Assembly (NCBI RefSeq): GCF_017873625.1
Contig: NZ_JAGGKL010000001.1
Location: forward strand, 87,001-151,000
DNA from: Methanobacterium petrolearium
GTDB taxonomy: Archaea > Methanobacteriota > Methanobacteria > Methanobacteriales > Methanobacteriaceae
Reading direction: 5' to 3'
DNA length: 64,000 nt
Shown here: positions 1 through 12,669 of the stretch, in pieces
Numbering within the stretch: position 1 is the first letter of the stretch
Layout of the letters: each line of letters begins with the position of its first letter
The notes under the pieces: generated by a model
Seen by the model: the letters and a program-made list of their open reading frames with translations, nothing else
What the model was told of the DNA's origin: nothing
Databases searched by the model: none
Position numbers and translations under genes: made by a program

Positions 1-2
1 CT

Positions 3-302
3 GAGGTTGGGGATCCCGATGCAGTTGAACCTTTAATCGAAATCTTAAATGATGAGGATTGGCATGTTAGAGAGGCTGCTGCGCTTTCTTTGGGACTTTT
101 TGAAGATGAAAGAACTGTGGAACCTTTGATCAAACTTATGGATGATGAAAAACCCAATGTGAGGTACGGTGCTGCTTTAAGTCTTTCCATTGTAGGTGAC
201 CAGCGGGCAGTTGGTGTGCTGAAGAAGGCTACTGAAGATGACAACTCAGTGGTGCGCAAGGTTGCAGAAGTAGCACTTAAAGAAATTGAAACCCGTAACT
301 GA
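3..302 (+). CDS. HEAT-repeat (PBS lyase-like) protein, C-terminal part
   Basis: The reading frame is open from the window edge, so only the C-terminal 99 residues are present. They form about three 31-residue units with the pattern 'AVEPLIELL.DED..VR..AA.SLG', which is the signature of PBS-lyase-type HEAT repeats. Such proteins act as alpha-helical scaffolds for protein-protein contact; no specific partner can be inferred. The first ATG in the window (position 90) lies inside a repeat and is not the start. A separate gene follows after 28 bp with its own ribosome site. Confidence 0.85.
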   Translation, partial: EVGDPDAVEPLIEILNDEDWHVREAAALSLGLFEDERTVEPLIKLMDDEKPNVRYGAALSLSIVGDQRAVGVLKKATEDDNSVVRKVAEVALKEIETRN

Positions 303-330
303 ATAAGATTTATACTAGAGGGGGATTAGT

Positions 331-765
331 ATGGAAGCTGAAGATAAAGTAAAAAATGATGTAATGGAAGTTTTAGATAACTACGCCCAGGCATACAGAG
401 ACAAAAATCTTCAAGGAATTTTAAAACTTTTCATAGATGATGATGACCTGGTAATTATTGGAACTGGTTATGATGAATGGATTACTGGCAAAACTGAGCT
501 TAAATCTGGATTCAGTAGAGACATGGAGCAAGCCGACAGTATTAACGTGAAATTCAGAGATATGACCATTTCTGCTGCCGGGAATGTATCATGGCTTTCC
601 GGCCACATGAATATGGATGCCATGGTGAATGGCCAGGAAATCTTCTTACCTGGTCGTTTAAGTGCTGTCCTTGAGAAAAGAAATGATAAATGGCTTTTTG
701 CACATCTACATTATTCTTTACCTGCTGCTGAGCAAGAAAAGGGCGAAGCCTGGCCCGAAGTATGA
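331..765 (+). CDS. NTF2-like/SnoaL-type small protein (DUF4440-like)
   Basis: This 144-residue protein opens with a helix of the form 'DNYAQAYRDKNLQGILKLF' and continues with alternating strands ('DDLVIIGTG', 'NVSWLSGHMNMDAMVNG', 'RLSAVLEKRNDKWLFAHLHYS'). That arrangement is typical of the cone-shaped NTF2-like fold used by SnoaL/DUF4440 proteins. Family members bind or isomerise small ligands, but no catalytic residues can be assigned here. A GAGGGGGAT ribosome site precedes the ATG. Fold assignment is by pattern; function is unknown. Confidence 0.7.
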   Translation: MEAEDKVKNDVMEVLDNYAQAYRDKNLQGILKLFIDDDDLVIIGTGYDEWITGKTELKSGFSRDMEQADSINVKFRDMTISAAGNVSWLSGHMNMDAMVNGQEIFLPGRLSAVLEKRNDKWLFAHLHYSLPAAEQEKGEAWPEV

Positions 766-842
766 AAAAATTGGAGAATTAGATTTTAAACCGGACTTTA
801 ATAAATTAGCCCTGAAAAGTTTTAATGGTTAAATTTTCCGAT

Positions 843-1130
843 TTAATCATTTTCCAGTAAGTCAAGGAGGTATGCAGTCATTTCTATCTCTTCTCTGGCT
901 TGATAATCTCCCAACCGGTTTTTGGAATCATCAGCCCCAAAGGGATAGTACTCCTCTTCAAAATAAACATTCAAATAAATTTCATTCCCCCGAACCATAA
1001 TTGGGTCCTCTAAAACATGAGTGAGTTTAGCAAAATCTTCATCTGTAAGGCCAGTTACGTGGTAAGTCACATAATAACGTTTTAAACTATCTGAAAATCC
1101 ATAATCAGTTATTTTAACCTGCAATCGCAA
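843..1130 (-). CDS. Small conserved acidic protein, function unknown
   Basis: This is a 95-residue acidic protein with no membrane segment or recognised motif. It starts at a TTG (1130) preceded by an AGGGGGAA ribosome site at normal spacing, which supports the non-ATG start. Predicted beta strands at the N-terminus ('LQVKITDYG', 'RYYVTYHVTGL') and a C-terminal helix rich in Glu suggest a small alpha/beta fold. It runs in the same direction as the DUF192 gene upstream, about 70 bp away. I do not recognise the family. Confidence 0.6.
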   Translation of the reverse strand: MRLQVKITDYGFSDSLKRYYVTYHVTGLTDEDFAKLTHVLEDPIMVRGNEIYLNVYFEEEYYPFGADDSKNRLGDYQAREEIEMTAYLLDLLEND

Positions 1131-1199
1131 ATTTTATTCCCCCTGCCTATTCAATGACCATGTCAAACCATCCAATTATTCTACATCCTTACTATTTTT

Positions 1200-1571
1200 C
1201 TATGCAGTTTCACAGGTAAAATCCAGTTCATCCCCAATATCCGTCTGGGATTCTGCTAATTTGCCTTTTTCCAGTTCAATTACGTATCTGGCTGGTGCCA
1301 CTGGTGTGTAAATAGTCCAAGGGTCCAGAGTGACCGTGTCCACTATTTTTTTGTCTGAATCAGCAAAAATAACATCTAAGGGTATGCGCATGAAGAACAT
1401 GTGTATTCCTGAAGCTCTTTGGCTTCTATCAGAAGGTAATTTTAAAATAAGTCCCCTTTCAAGGTTTTTTACCAGCATCAATCCCTTGAAACGGGAGAAA
1501 AAACTATCGGCCACATCGGCATTTCCCAGGTTGCTTCCCTTAGTTTTATTTACTATAAACACATAACTCAT
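1200..1571 (-). CDS. DUF192 family protein
   Basis: The 123-residue protein carries the DUF192 hallmarks: 'ADSFFSRFKGLM' near residues 20-32, then 'GIHMFFMRIPLDVIFAD' at about 55-71, and 'YVIELEKGK' towards the C-terminus. DUF192 proteins form a small beta-barrel of unknown biochemical role and are common in archaea. No signal peptide is visible. The gene is divergent from mat, and the 58 bp between them must hold both promoters. Confidence 0.85.
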   Translation of the reverse strand: MSYVFIVNKTKGSNLGNADVADSFFSRFKGLMLVKNLERGLILKLPSDRSQRASGIHMFFMRIPLDVIFADSDKKIVDTVTLDPWTIYTPVAPARYVIELEKGKLAESQTDIGDELDFTCETA

Positions 1572-1629
1572 ACAGATAGTTTTAACCTACTCATTATAAT
1601 AGGTTTTTTATAACTTTGAGGGATTTTAT

Positions 1630-2835
1630 ATGAGAAATATAATTGTGAAAAAGCTTATCCAGAAGCCCATTGAGGAGCAAGAGATAGAAATTGTGGAAAG
1701 GAAAGGTATAGGGCACCCTGACAGTATCAGTGATGGAATAGCAGAATCAGTCAGTCGTGGGCTATGCAATGCTTACCTTGATAATTTTGGAGGAGTACTT
1801 CACCATAACACTGATGAAGTACAGATAACAGCTGGAGAATCTAACCCTGTATTCGGAGGAGGAGAAATCATCAAACCAATGGATATCCTCCTAACCGGAA
1901 GAGGAGTCCCAGAATATGAAGGCAAAAAGATCGGTATTGATAGAATAGCCATTAGTGCAGCCAAAGAATACCTTAAAGAAGCTCTTATCAATCTGGACAT
2001 AGAGACTTGCACCGTGGTGGAGTGCAAAATCGGGCATGGTTCCGGAGACCTGGTGGATGTTTTCGGAAGAGAAGGAATGCCAAAATCCAATGATACATCC
2101 TTCGGAGTTGGTTTCGCACCATTTTCTGAAACTGAAAGGACAGTAATGGCCATTGAAGAACTTTTAAACTCCAAATCATTTAAAAAGAAATATCCACAAG
2201 TGGGTGAAGACATAAAGGTCATGGGACTCAGAGACCATGATAAAATCACCTTGACTGTGGCTGTGGCCATGATATCCAAATATGTGGATGGTTGCGAAAT
2301 TTACATGGAAACAAAAGAAGCATTAAAAGAAATCGTTACCAAATTAGCCCTGGAACACACTTCCCGAGATGTTGAAGCTTTCATCAACACTGCTGATGAT
2401 CCCACCTGCAATACCGAAGAAGGTTACTACCTCACAGTAACGGGTACTTCGGCAGAAATGGGAGATGACGGGTCTGTTGGACGTGGAAACCGAGCAAACG
2501 GGCTTATAACCCCTAACCGACCCATGTCCATGGAAGCAACCTCAGGTAAAAATCCCATCAACCATGTGGGCAAAATTTACAACCTCCTATCAACCCAAAT
2601 TGCTAACGATATTGTAAAAGAAGTTGAAGGAGTTAACCAGGCACATCTAATGATTTTAAGTCAGATTGGAGCACCAATTGATCAGCCAAAAGCTGCAAGT
2701 GCCCAGCTCATTTTGGATAAAGGTTACGAGATGGAAAAAGTAAGAAGCGAAGTTCAGGGAGTTATGGACACCTGGTTGGCTGACATCAACAAAATAACTG
2801 AAATGTTAATACAGGGTAAGCTTAGAACCTTCTAA
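1630..2835 (+). CDS. mat: S-adenosylmethionine synthetase, archaeal type
   Basis: The enzyme makes S-adenosylmethionine from methionine and ATP, supplying methyl groups and radical-SAM enzymes. At 401 residues it has the archaeal length and shares no obvious overall similarity with bacterial MetK. Visible motifs include 'GIGHPDSISDGIAE' near residue 27, 'GESNPVFGGGEI' near 69, 'GHGSGDLVDVFGREG' near 136 and a glycine-rich 'GDDGSVGRGNRANGL' near 285. The ATG at 1630 follows a GAGGGA ribosome site. It is a single gene; the DNA after it is T-rich. Confidence 0.97.
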   Translation: MRNIIVKKLIQKPIEEQEIEIVERKGIGHPDSISDGIAESVSRGLCNAYLDNFGGVLHHNTDEVQITAGESNPVFGGGEIIKPMDILLTGRGVPEYEGKKIGIDRIAISAAKEYLKEALINLDIETCTVVECKIGHGSGDLVDVFGREGMPKSNDTSFGVGFAPFSETERTVMAIEELLNSKSFKKKYPQVGEDIKVMGLRDHDKITLTVAVAMISKYVDGCEIYMETKEALKEIVTKLALEHTSRDVEAFINTADDPTCNTEEGYYLTVTGTSAEMGDDGSVGRGNRANGLITPNRPMSMEATSGKNPINHVGKIYNLLSTQIANDIVKEVEGVNQAHLMILSQIGAPIDQPKAASAQLILDKGYEMEKVRSEVQGVMDTWLADINKITEMLIQGKLRTF

Positions 2836-2912
2836 ACCCCCTTATTTTCGTTTTGTTTTTCTTAAATATTTTTTAATTGTTATTTTGTTATTCTATTGGC
2901 CTTTTCTAATCT
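2836..2912 (+). terminator. T-rich 3' region after mat
   Basis: Directly after the mat stop codon there is a run of oligo-T tracts (TTTTCGTTTTGTTTTT, then ATTTTTTAATTG, then TCTTTTTTTAT) without a strong hairpin. Archaeal RNA polymerase terminates at such T-tracts, so this is the probable mat terminator. The call rests on composition only. Confidence 0.45.
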
Positions 2913-2963
2913 TTTTTTATGAGTTTTATCACCAAGAGTTATCCTTCCCTGGGTTATACCAAT

Positions 2964-2984
2964 GATATAAAAGGATATAAAAGG
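2964..2984 (+). promoter_or_regulatory. Tandem TATA boxes upstream of ileS
   Basis: The 10-mer GATATAAAAG occurs twice back to back (2964-2973 and 2974-2983). Each copy contains a good archaeal TATA element. A transcript starting about 25 bases downstream would have a leader of roughly 45-60 nt before ileS. Two phased TATA boxes 10 bp apart could give two close start sites. Confidence 0.55.
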
Positions 2985-3050
2985 CTGCAAACAAAGTTTG
3001 TTATGAGTAGATCATCAAGTTAATAATCAGATTACCAGAGGAGAATGGAG

Positions 3051-6000
3051 ATGGCAATAAAGGAAGCCCCACGATCATACCAGTCACGGGTTATGGAAGA
3101 AAAAATACAGAAATTCTGGGATGAAAACCAGATATACCAGCACACCAAAGATTTGAGGAAGGACCAGCCTAAATTCTCATTTCTTGACGGACCACCATAC
3201 TGCAGTGGCCGCATACACCTGGGAACAGCCTGGAACAAAACTATAAAAGACTCATTTCTGCGATTCAAGTCAATGTCAGGATTCAACGTCCGCAGACAGG
3301 CAGGATGGGATACCCATGGATTACCCATTGAACATAAGGTGGAAGGAATCCTGGGTTTAAAGAGTAAGAAGGAAATTGAAACCAGAATTGGTATCGAAAA
3401 TTTTGTGAACAAGTGTAAAGAGTTCGCTGTGGAAAACCAGGCCATTATGACCAAACAATTTGAAATGTTAGGAGTGTGGATGGACTGGGATAACCCCTAC
3501 GTAACCTTTGATACCAAGTACATGGAAAGTTGCTGGTGGACTCTGAAAAAAGCACATCAAAAGAAACTCCTGGTAAACGACCAGCGAGTCATCAGCTGGT
3601 GCCCTCGTTGTGAAACAGCCCTGGCCCTGGCTGAAATCGATTATGAGAACAAGGAAGATCCATCCATCTACGTTAAGTTTCCCCTGAAAGGAAAGGAAAA
3701 TGAATTCGTTCTGGTGTGGACCACCACCCCCTGGACTCTGCCTGCCAACATGGCAGTATGTGTACATCCTGATTATGATTACGCTTACGTGAAGGTTGAA
3801 AATGATGAAACTGGCATGCCGGAGGTTTACCTCATGGCAGAAGCTTTGGTGGAGGCAACATTCCCCGAAACAAATTATGAAATCATTAAAGTGGTTAAGG
3901 GAAGTGATCTGGAAGGAACTGAATATAAACACCCCCTACCTGAAGAAGTACCATTCCATAAGGATTTCCAACACTGCATATTCACTGGCGACCATGTCAC
4001 CCTCACTGAAGGAACTGGTTGTGTGCACACTGCACCAGGACATGGTCCAGATGACTTTGAAATAGGCAAAGAACATGGTTTACCCATATTCTGCCCGGTG
4101 GATGAAGCAGGACTATTCACAGATGAAGCTGGTAAATATGAGGGCCAATTCGTTAAAGATGCTGATCCATTTATAATTGCTGATCTGGACACCCATCATC
4201 TTTTATTCAAGGAAGGGATCATTGCCCACCGTTACGGGTTCTGCTGGAGATGTAAAACTCCCATCATATACCTGGCCACCAAACAATGGTTTTTGAAAAT
4301 TACTGAAGTTAAGGATAAGATGCTCAGTGAACTGGATAAGGTGGAATGGGTACCATCCTGGGCTGGTGAAAGCAGATTCAGGAACTGGATCGAGAATGCC
4401 CGGGATTGGACCATTTCCAGGCAACGTTACTGGGGCATACCCATACCAATCTGGCTCTGTGAAGACTGTGGAAAAATGGAAGTTGTGGGATCCATCAGTG
4501 AACTAAAGGAAAAAATCGTGGAAGGAGAATTAGAAGGTGATTTCATCCACCGACCACACGTGGATGAGATCAAACTGGGCTGCTCCTGTGGTGGGAAAAT
4601 GCAACGAACACCCGATGTACTGGATGTGTGGATCGACTCCGGAGTAGCAGGATGGGCAGCCCTACATTATCCACAGGAAAAAGAGATGTTCAAGGAATGG
4701 TATCCCTACCAATTCATCACCGAAGGACACGACCAGACCCGAGGATGGTTTTACTCCCAGATGGGCTGCGGAGTCATAGCACTGGACAGCGTCCCCTACC
4801 AAAAAGTTTTAATGCATGGTTTCACCCTAGATGAAGAGGGTAAGAAGATGAGCAAATCCCTGGGTAATGTGGTGGAACCTGATGAGGTCATAGAAAAGTA
4901 CGGTGCAGATGTTCTACGTTTCTACCTCCTATGGGGTAACAAACCATGGGATGATCTGAAATTCAACTGGGAAGAAGTAGGAACTGTTAACAAAATGTTC
5001 AACATCCTCTGGAACGTTTATGTATTCAGCACCACTTACATGGCCCTGGATGACTTCAACCCTACCATGTATTCTCCAGATGATCTCAAATTCAGGGATG
5101 AAGATAGCTGGATCACCTCCCGTGTGCAATCTGTGGCTTTAGAGGTTACAGATGCTCTGGATTCCCTGCACCTGCATAAGGCCACCCGCAGTTTAAACCA
5201 TTTCATACTGGAAGATTTGAGTCGCTGGTACGTGCGCCTCATCAGAGGACGGACCTGGGTGGAAAAAGACGACCCTGACAAACTGGGAGCCTACTACACA
5301 CTATACCATGTGTTGAAGAATATGATAACCATCCTGGCACCTATCTCTCCCCATATCACTGAGGAAATATACCAAAACCTGGTTCGTGGTGTGGAAGATG
5401 ATGCACCTGAAAGTGTGCACATGCTGGACTGGCCTCTGGACACAGAACCCATTGATGGAGACCTGGAGAAGAACATGGACATTGTACGGGAGATAATAGA
5501 CGCATGCGCCCATGCCCGGGATGTTGCCCGTTACAAACTCCGCTGGCCAGTCAGGGAGATAGTTATTGTTACTGAGGATAAAGAAGTGGTGGATGCCACC
5601 CAGGCCCTATCCAAGGTCCTCACTGAACAGGCCAACACCAAAACTGTACGCACATCAGAAGAATTTCAGGATCTTAAAGTCCTGGCCCAGCCCAACATGA
5701 AGACCCTGGGCCCTAAACTACGGGGAGATGTTCCACTGGTGGCTAACCAATTGAAAAAAGCTGATGGTGCCGAGATAGTTGCTGCCCTTGAATCAGATGG
5801 TGAGTACCTGGTGGAACTGGAGGATAAGACCATTACCCTGGAAGATGGTGATGTGGTGTTTGAAACCGAACTTCCGGATAACGTGGTTAGTGCAGAATTC
5901 TCCAAGGGAAGTGTTTTTGTGGACACCCAACTCACCCCTGAGATACTATCTGAGGCAATGTCCCGTGAACTTATAAGGAGGATACAGGACATGCGAAAAG

Positions 6001-6200
6001 ACCTGGATCTGGATGTAGAGGCCAATATTAAGGTTTATGTGGACTGCAGTTTGGAGTTCAGAGAACTGGTGGAACCCCACCTTGACTTAATCTCCCACGA
6101 AGTTAGGGCCTCCACCCTTGAATTCGGAGCTGATGAGGGAGATTACAATAAAAAATGGAATATTGAAGAGTTTGAATTATCCATATCTTTAAACAAGTAA
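3051..6200 (+). CDS. ileS: Isoleucyl-tRNA synthetase
   Basis: This cytoplasmic class I aminoacyl-tRNA synthetase charges tRNA-Ile. The roughly 1050-residue protein has the HIGH-equivalent 'GRIHLGT' near residue 55, an editing (CP1) domain with 'WTTTPWTLPAN' and 'GTGCVHTAPGHGPDDF', a paired-Cys zinc site, and 'KKMSKSLGN' near residue 600. The C-terminal anticodon-binding region follows. An ATG at 3045 is only one base from the GAGGAG ribosome site, while the in-frame ATG at 3051 has normal spacing, so 3051 is preferred. purL follows 25 bp downstream. Confidence 0.97.
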   Translation: MAIKEAPRSYQSRVMEEKIQKFWDENQIYQHTKDLRKDQPKFSFLDGPPYCSGRIHLGTAWNKTIKDSFLRFKSMSGFNVRRQAGWDTHGLPIEHKVEGILGLKSKKEIETRIGIENFVNKCKEFAVENQAIMTKQFEMLGVWMDWDNPYVTFDTKYMESCWWTLKKAHQKKLLVNDQRVISWCPRCETALALAEIDYENKEDPSIYVKFPLKGKENEFVLVWTTTPWTLPANMAVCVHPDYDYAYVKVENDETGMPEVYLMAEALVEATFPETNYEIIKVVKGSDLEGTEYKHPLPEEVPFHKDFQHCIFTGDHVTLTEGTGCVHTAPGHGPDDFEIGKEHGLPIFCPVDEAGLFTDEAGKYEGQFVKDADPFIIADLDTHHLLFKEGIIAHRYGFCWRCKTPIIYLATKQWFLKITEVKDKMLSELDKVEWVPSWAGESRFRNWIENARDWTISRQRYWGIPIPIWLCEDCGKMEVVGSISELKEKIVEGELEGDFIHRPHVDEIKLGCSCGGKMQRTPDVLDVWIDSGVAGWAALHYPQEKEMFKEWYPYQFITEGHDQTRGWFYSQMGCGVIALDSVPYQKVLMHGFTLDEEGKKMSKSLGNVVEPDEVIEKYGADVLRFYLLWGNKPWDDLKFNWEEVGTVNKMFNILWNVYVFSTTYMALDDFNPTMYSPDDLKFRDEDSWITSRVQSVALEVTDALDSLHLHKATRSLNHFILEDLSRWYVRLIRGRTWVEKDDPDKLGAYYTLYHVLKNMITILAPISPHITEEIYQNLVRGVEDDAPESVHMLDWPLDTEPIDGDLEKNMDIVREIIDACAHARDVARYKLRWPVREIVIVTEDKEVVDATQALSKVLTEQANTKTVRTSEEFQDLKVLAQPNMKTLGPKLRGDVPLVANQLKKADGAEIVAALESDGEYLVELEDKTITLEDGDVVFETELPDNVVSAEFSKGSVFVDTQLTPEILSEAMSRELIRRIQDMRKDLDLDVEANIKVYVDCSLEFRELVEPHLDLISHEVRASTLEFGADEGDYNKKWNIEEFELSISLNK

Positions 6201-6225
6201 CTCCAATTATAGGAGGGCAAATAAG

Positions 6226-8397
<2,172 letters not shown>

Positions 8398-8401
8398 TTA
8401 T

Positions 8402-8965
8402 ATGGAAAAAGAACTTTGGAGACAACTGATACACGCATCAGGTGTCTTCATCGTTATTTTAAGCTACTTCCTAACCCCACAAATTCTGATACTGCTGTGC
8501 GTAGCCATCCTGGTCTTTGTGGAGGTAGTGTTCCGCCTGGATCACCACTACCATGTGCCCCTTTTTTCTGCTATTTTTAGGGTTACCAAACGCCAAAATG
8601 ATGAAAAAGGATTTATCTACTTTTTTATTGGTATTATTCTCACTCTTTATTTTTTCCAGTTCAATATAGCAATTGCCAATGCTGCCATCCTTATCCTGCT
8701 CTTTGGAGACTCAGCATCCACCATAATCGGTAAAAGGTTCGGTAAAACTAAATTACCTTTCCAGCCCCATAAAACCCTGGAGGGAAGTCTGGCCTTCTTG
8801 ATAGTTGGATTCCTGGTTTCCCTCACCCAAATACATATTATTCCTGCCTTTGTAGGTGCGTTGGCTGGAATGGTGACTGAGGCTTATAGTCCTGTTGATG
8901 ATAACGTGCCTATACCTCTGGTGTCTGCTCTGCTGATTAGTCTAGTAGTTTATAGCATTATATGA
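8402..8965 (+). CDS. Dolichol kinase / CTP-dependent lipid kinase-like membrane protein
   Basis: A 187-residue protein with about six hydrophobic segments. It resembles the SEC59/DGK1/VTE5 family: N-terminal 'ELWRQLIHASGV', then 'ILLFGDSASTIIGKRFGKTKLP' and 'PHKTLEGSLAFL' near the middle, which are the most conserved parts of CTP-using polyprenol or diacylglycerol kinases. In archaea a role in phosphorylating polyprenols for cell-wall or glycan synthesis, or lipid salvage, is plausible but unproven. It begins 4 bp after purL, suggesting translational coupling rather than pathway kinship. Confidence 0.8.
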   Translation: MEKELWRQLIHASGVFIVILSYFLTPQILILLCVAILVFVEVVFRLDHHYHVPLFSAIFRVTKRQNDEKGFIYFFIGIILTLYFFQFNIAIANAAILILLFGDSASTIIGKRFGKTKLPFQPHKTLEGSLAFLIVGFLVSLTQIHIIPAFVGALAGMVTEAYSPVDDNVPIPLVSALLISLVVYSII

Positions 8966-8995
8966 ATCTTTTTCGTGAAAAAAAATATACCGTTT

Positions 8996-10177
8996 TTATA
9001 ATCTGATGGCTCTTTCATGTTTGAAGGATCTGACTGTTCCTATGAATATTAAAAAAGAGACTACCAGGGTAGGTAGTAAATAAAGCATGATTTCTGGTTT
9101 AATTGTGGGTGATGATGCTAGTTTTACCATTAAAACTGTGGGTATGAAGTTGAAAACTCCCTGAAAGATGTCTGATTTGATGAATAGTGGTATGAAGAGA
9201 ATGAAAGTGGCAAATACCAGTACCAGGGTTATGGCAGAGTTGGCTTCTTTGGTGCTGTCCACCAGCATGGATATGAATATGCCCACCCCTATGAATCCCA
9301 ATCCAATGAAGAATAACACTAAAAACAGAAGGACCGGGTTGTATATGGGCACCCGTAAAATATCTAAAAATCCCATCCACAGCAGGCTTTGTATGAGGGA
9401 AAACAATAATATGGGTAATGTTTTGCCAATTATAATCATGTAACTGGACATGGGAGTCATTAATAAGACTTCAAAGGTTTTCCTCTCTTTTTCACCCACC
9501 ACACTGTCGGTTACAATGTTACTGGCCAGGAAGAATGGTAGAAGGAGGATGAATGGGATTATGAAACCGTAAATTAATTCCACGAAGTATGAACTGTCTA
9601 ATAATATCTTGGCTTCGTTGTCCTGGTTAATTTTGATTATTTGGAGGTTCACGGGGTTTTGAATGATATTTACCTGGCTTTGGTTTAAACCTGCGTTTTT
9701 CAGTCTTTTTTCTATGTTGAACTTTTCAACGGCATTGTTGATCTTGGTAGATGCCACTGGATAGAAAGCGTTGGAATAGTCCATTTGGGCCACAACTTCT
9801 CCTGATGGAGAAACATCAACAACTGCCACCAATTTATTCCCTAATAACTTTTGTGCTTCTTCTGTAGTTTTGTAATAGTTCAGGGTCAGTTTTTCATCCT
9901 CGAAGTACTGTGCCAGTGTGGATCCTTTCAGATCCTCTGGTAAACCTACATTCAGGGCGGATGTTATCCCAACCTGGTCCATGAGGGCCGGGTCACTGGC
10001 CACTGCAGCCACTGCTACCAATCCCACGGCACCCATTATTATGAAGATCTGGACAAATACAACCAATATGTAAATCTTGTTTTGTAGGATGTCCCTGGCC
10101 TCTTTCATGGATAATGCCATTATTTTCAATATTGTGGTGGAGATCTTCATGGTATTAATTTTTTTGCGAGTTTTCAA
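8996..10177 (-). CDS. ABC-2 type transporter permease
   Basis: The layout is that of an ABC-2 permease (NatB/YhaP-like): one transmembrane segment near residue 35, a roughly 150-residue extracytoplasmic domain, then five hydrophobic segments from residue 205. The motif 'VVGEKERKTFEVLLMTP' sits at the cytoplasmic coupling loop. It is close in design to the 13228-14430 permease. The listed start is a TTG at 10177; an ATG at 10150 ('MKISTTILK') may be the real one, and neither has a clear ribosome site. It is downstream of a MacB-type ATPase and permease, so its ATPase partner is uncertain. Confidence 0.85.
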   Translation of the reverse strand: MKTRKKINTMKISTTILKIMALSMKEARDILQNKIYILVVFVQIFIIMGAVGLVAVAAVASDPALMDQVGITSALNVGLPEDLKGSTLAQYFEDEKLTLNYYKTTEEAQKLLGNKLVAVVDVSPSGEVVAQMDYSNAFYPVASTKINNAVEKFNIEKRLKNAGLNQSQVNIIQNPVNLQIIKINQDNEAKILLDSSYFVELIYGFIIPFILLLPFFLASNIVTDSVVGEKERKTFEVLLMTPMSSYMIIIGKTLPILLFSLIQSLLWMGFLDILRVPIYNPVLLFLVLFFIGLGFIGVGIFISMLVDSTKEANSAITLVLVFATFILFIPLFIKSDIFQGVFNFIPTVLMVKLASSPTIKPEIMLYLLPTLVVSFLIFIGTVRSFKHERAIRL

Positions 10178-10213
10178 AACCCCATTTTTTTTTATTTGGT
10201 CATTTCTATTTTT

Positions 10214-10859
10214 TTATTCGTATATCTTCCCATCTCTCATTTGGACGGTTTTTTGGGCGTATTCTGCTGCCATAGGGTCGTGGGTGACGATGATGATGGT
10301 CATGCCCTCCTGGTTAAGGTCGCCCAACAGTTCCATGATCATCTTACTGTTGGTGGTGTCCAGTTCACCAGTGGGTTCATCTGCCAGTATTAACAGGGGA
10401 TCATTGGCCAAGGAACGGGCTATAGCCACTCTCTGTTCTTCTCCACCAGATAACTGGGTGGGTAACCGGTTGTATTTCCCTTTCAGTCCAACACGATCCA
10501 GTATTTCCCGGGCTTTTTCCTTATCCGGTTTCATCATAGGTAACATCACATTTTCCAATGCAGTTAACTGGCTTAAAAGGTTAAAACGCTGGAAAACAAA
10601 TCCGATCTGGGTTCTTCTCAGATGAGCCTGTTTCTTCCCGGATAGGTTACTTACATTTTCACCCCCAATGAATACATCTCCTTCGGTTGGTAAATCCAGT
10701 ATACCTGCCAGATGAAGTAGAGTAGACTTGCCTGAACCTGATGGTCCCATGACTGCTAGAAAACCACCTTTTTCTACCTTGAAATTGACTCCCTGCAGAG
10801 CGTTGATCTTCTCAGCACCCATTTTGTAAGTTTTCCATACTTCTTTAATGTTAAGTATA

Positions 10860-10867
<8 letters not shown>
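10214..10867 (-). CDS. ABC transporter ATP-binding protein, MacB/LolD type
   Basis: This 217-residue ATPase has Walker A 'GPSGSGKSTLL' near residue 41, a Q-loop, the signature 'LSGGEEQRVAIAR' near residue 138 and Walker B 'LLILADEPTGELD'. These residues and the length match the MacB/LolD/FtsE subfamily. It overlaps the start of its permease partner by 8 bp (10860-10867), a strong sign of a functional pair. MacB-type systems use mechanotransmission to export peptides, lipids or drugs; the substrate here is unknown. Confidence 0.93.
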
Positions 10868-11948
<1,081 letters not shown>

Positions 11949-11998
11949 TTTATCTCCTGCGTTATTTTATAAGAGTTCATAATAGATACAAATTTATA

Positions 11999-12202
11999 TT
12001 ATAGGAAAACTTCTAATTCAAATACTTCTTCAATATATTCTCTCTTCAAAGCGTTTTTTATTCTGTAAGCTAATACAAGGGAAGGATTATACCTTCCCTG
12101 TTCCAAAGCTATGATTGTCTGCCTGGTGACATCTACAGCTTCTGCCAACTCTTCCTGAGTCATTTTAAGCTCTTTTCTGTACTTTTTAATTTTTGTTTTC
12201 AT
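11999..12202 (-). CDS. Small XRE-family transcriptional regulator
   Basis: A 67-residue protein consisting almost entirely of a Cro/C1-type helix-turn-helix: 'LKMTQEELAEAVDVTRQTI' (residues 12-30) followed by 'ALEQGRYNPSLVLAYRIKNAL'. Stand-alone HTH proteins of this size usually autoregulate and control neighbouring membrane or transporter genes. It lies 27 bp after the 12230-12655 gene and 50 bp before the MacB-type pair, all on the minus strand. The palindrome at 13126-13140 is a candidate operator. Confidence 0.9.
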   Translation of the reverse strand: MKTKIKKYRKELKMTQEELAEAVDVTRQTIIALEQGRYNPSLVLAYRIKNALKREYIEEVFELEVFL

Positions 12203-12229
12203 GGTTTCAACAGATAATCATTTATTCTA

Positions 12230-12655
12230 TCAACTCTCCTTCTCCAGTTTGTATCGTGTGCTAAAATTTATTATGGCTCCAACAAATGCCGTGACCATGA
12301 TCAGTGCTCCCCAATTATTTTCAATTTCATTAAAACTGGATAAAATTATGGAAACTATGATCATGGTTATTATCACTCCCCAAGCAGTATTTCTCATGGC
12401 AATGGAATAGTGTGATTTTCCTCGTTCATCCATTGCTAGCAAAGAGGCATACTGCATGTCAAAAAATAAGAATAAAAACAATCCTGTGATGGTTATGGAA
12501 ATTATGATATTTTGAGGTAACATCACTCCTATAAAAATCAAAGAAGCCGTAGCTATTAAATAAACAGTTCCCTGCCATGTCATTTCAAAACTGAAAAAAC
12601 CTTTTTTCTTTTTGAACCATTCTGGTTTTGCTATTACCATTTTAACACTTTCCAT
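12230..12655 (-). CDS. Small four-helix membrane protein (DUF2178-like)
   Basis: A 141-residue membrane protein with four predicted hydrophobic segments and a short charged middle stretch ('AMDERGKSHYSIAMRNTAWG'). It is a paralogue of the next gene (12670-13101): both begin 'IAKPEWF', share the 'DER...A.RN.AW' segment after the second helix, and end in 'YKLE.E'. The probable start is the second Met (12640). Small proteins like this often sit beside XRE regulators and ABC transporters; whether they sense or modulate is unknown. Confidence 0.65.
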   Translation of the reverse strand: MESVKMVIAKPEWFKKKKGFFSFEMTWQGTVYLIATASLIFIGVMLPQNIIISITITGLFLFLFFDMQYASLLAMDERGKSHYSIAMRNTAWGVIITMIIVSIILSSFNEIENNWGALIMVTAFVGAIINFSTRYKLEKES

Positions 12656-12669
12656 TCTTATATTCTTGT

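Noticed and set aside
1800..2279. 159-codon minus-strand open frame inside mat
   Set aside because: It is antisense to a fully conserved enzyme, has unnatural composition and no ribosome site.
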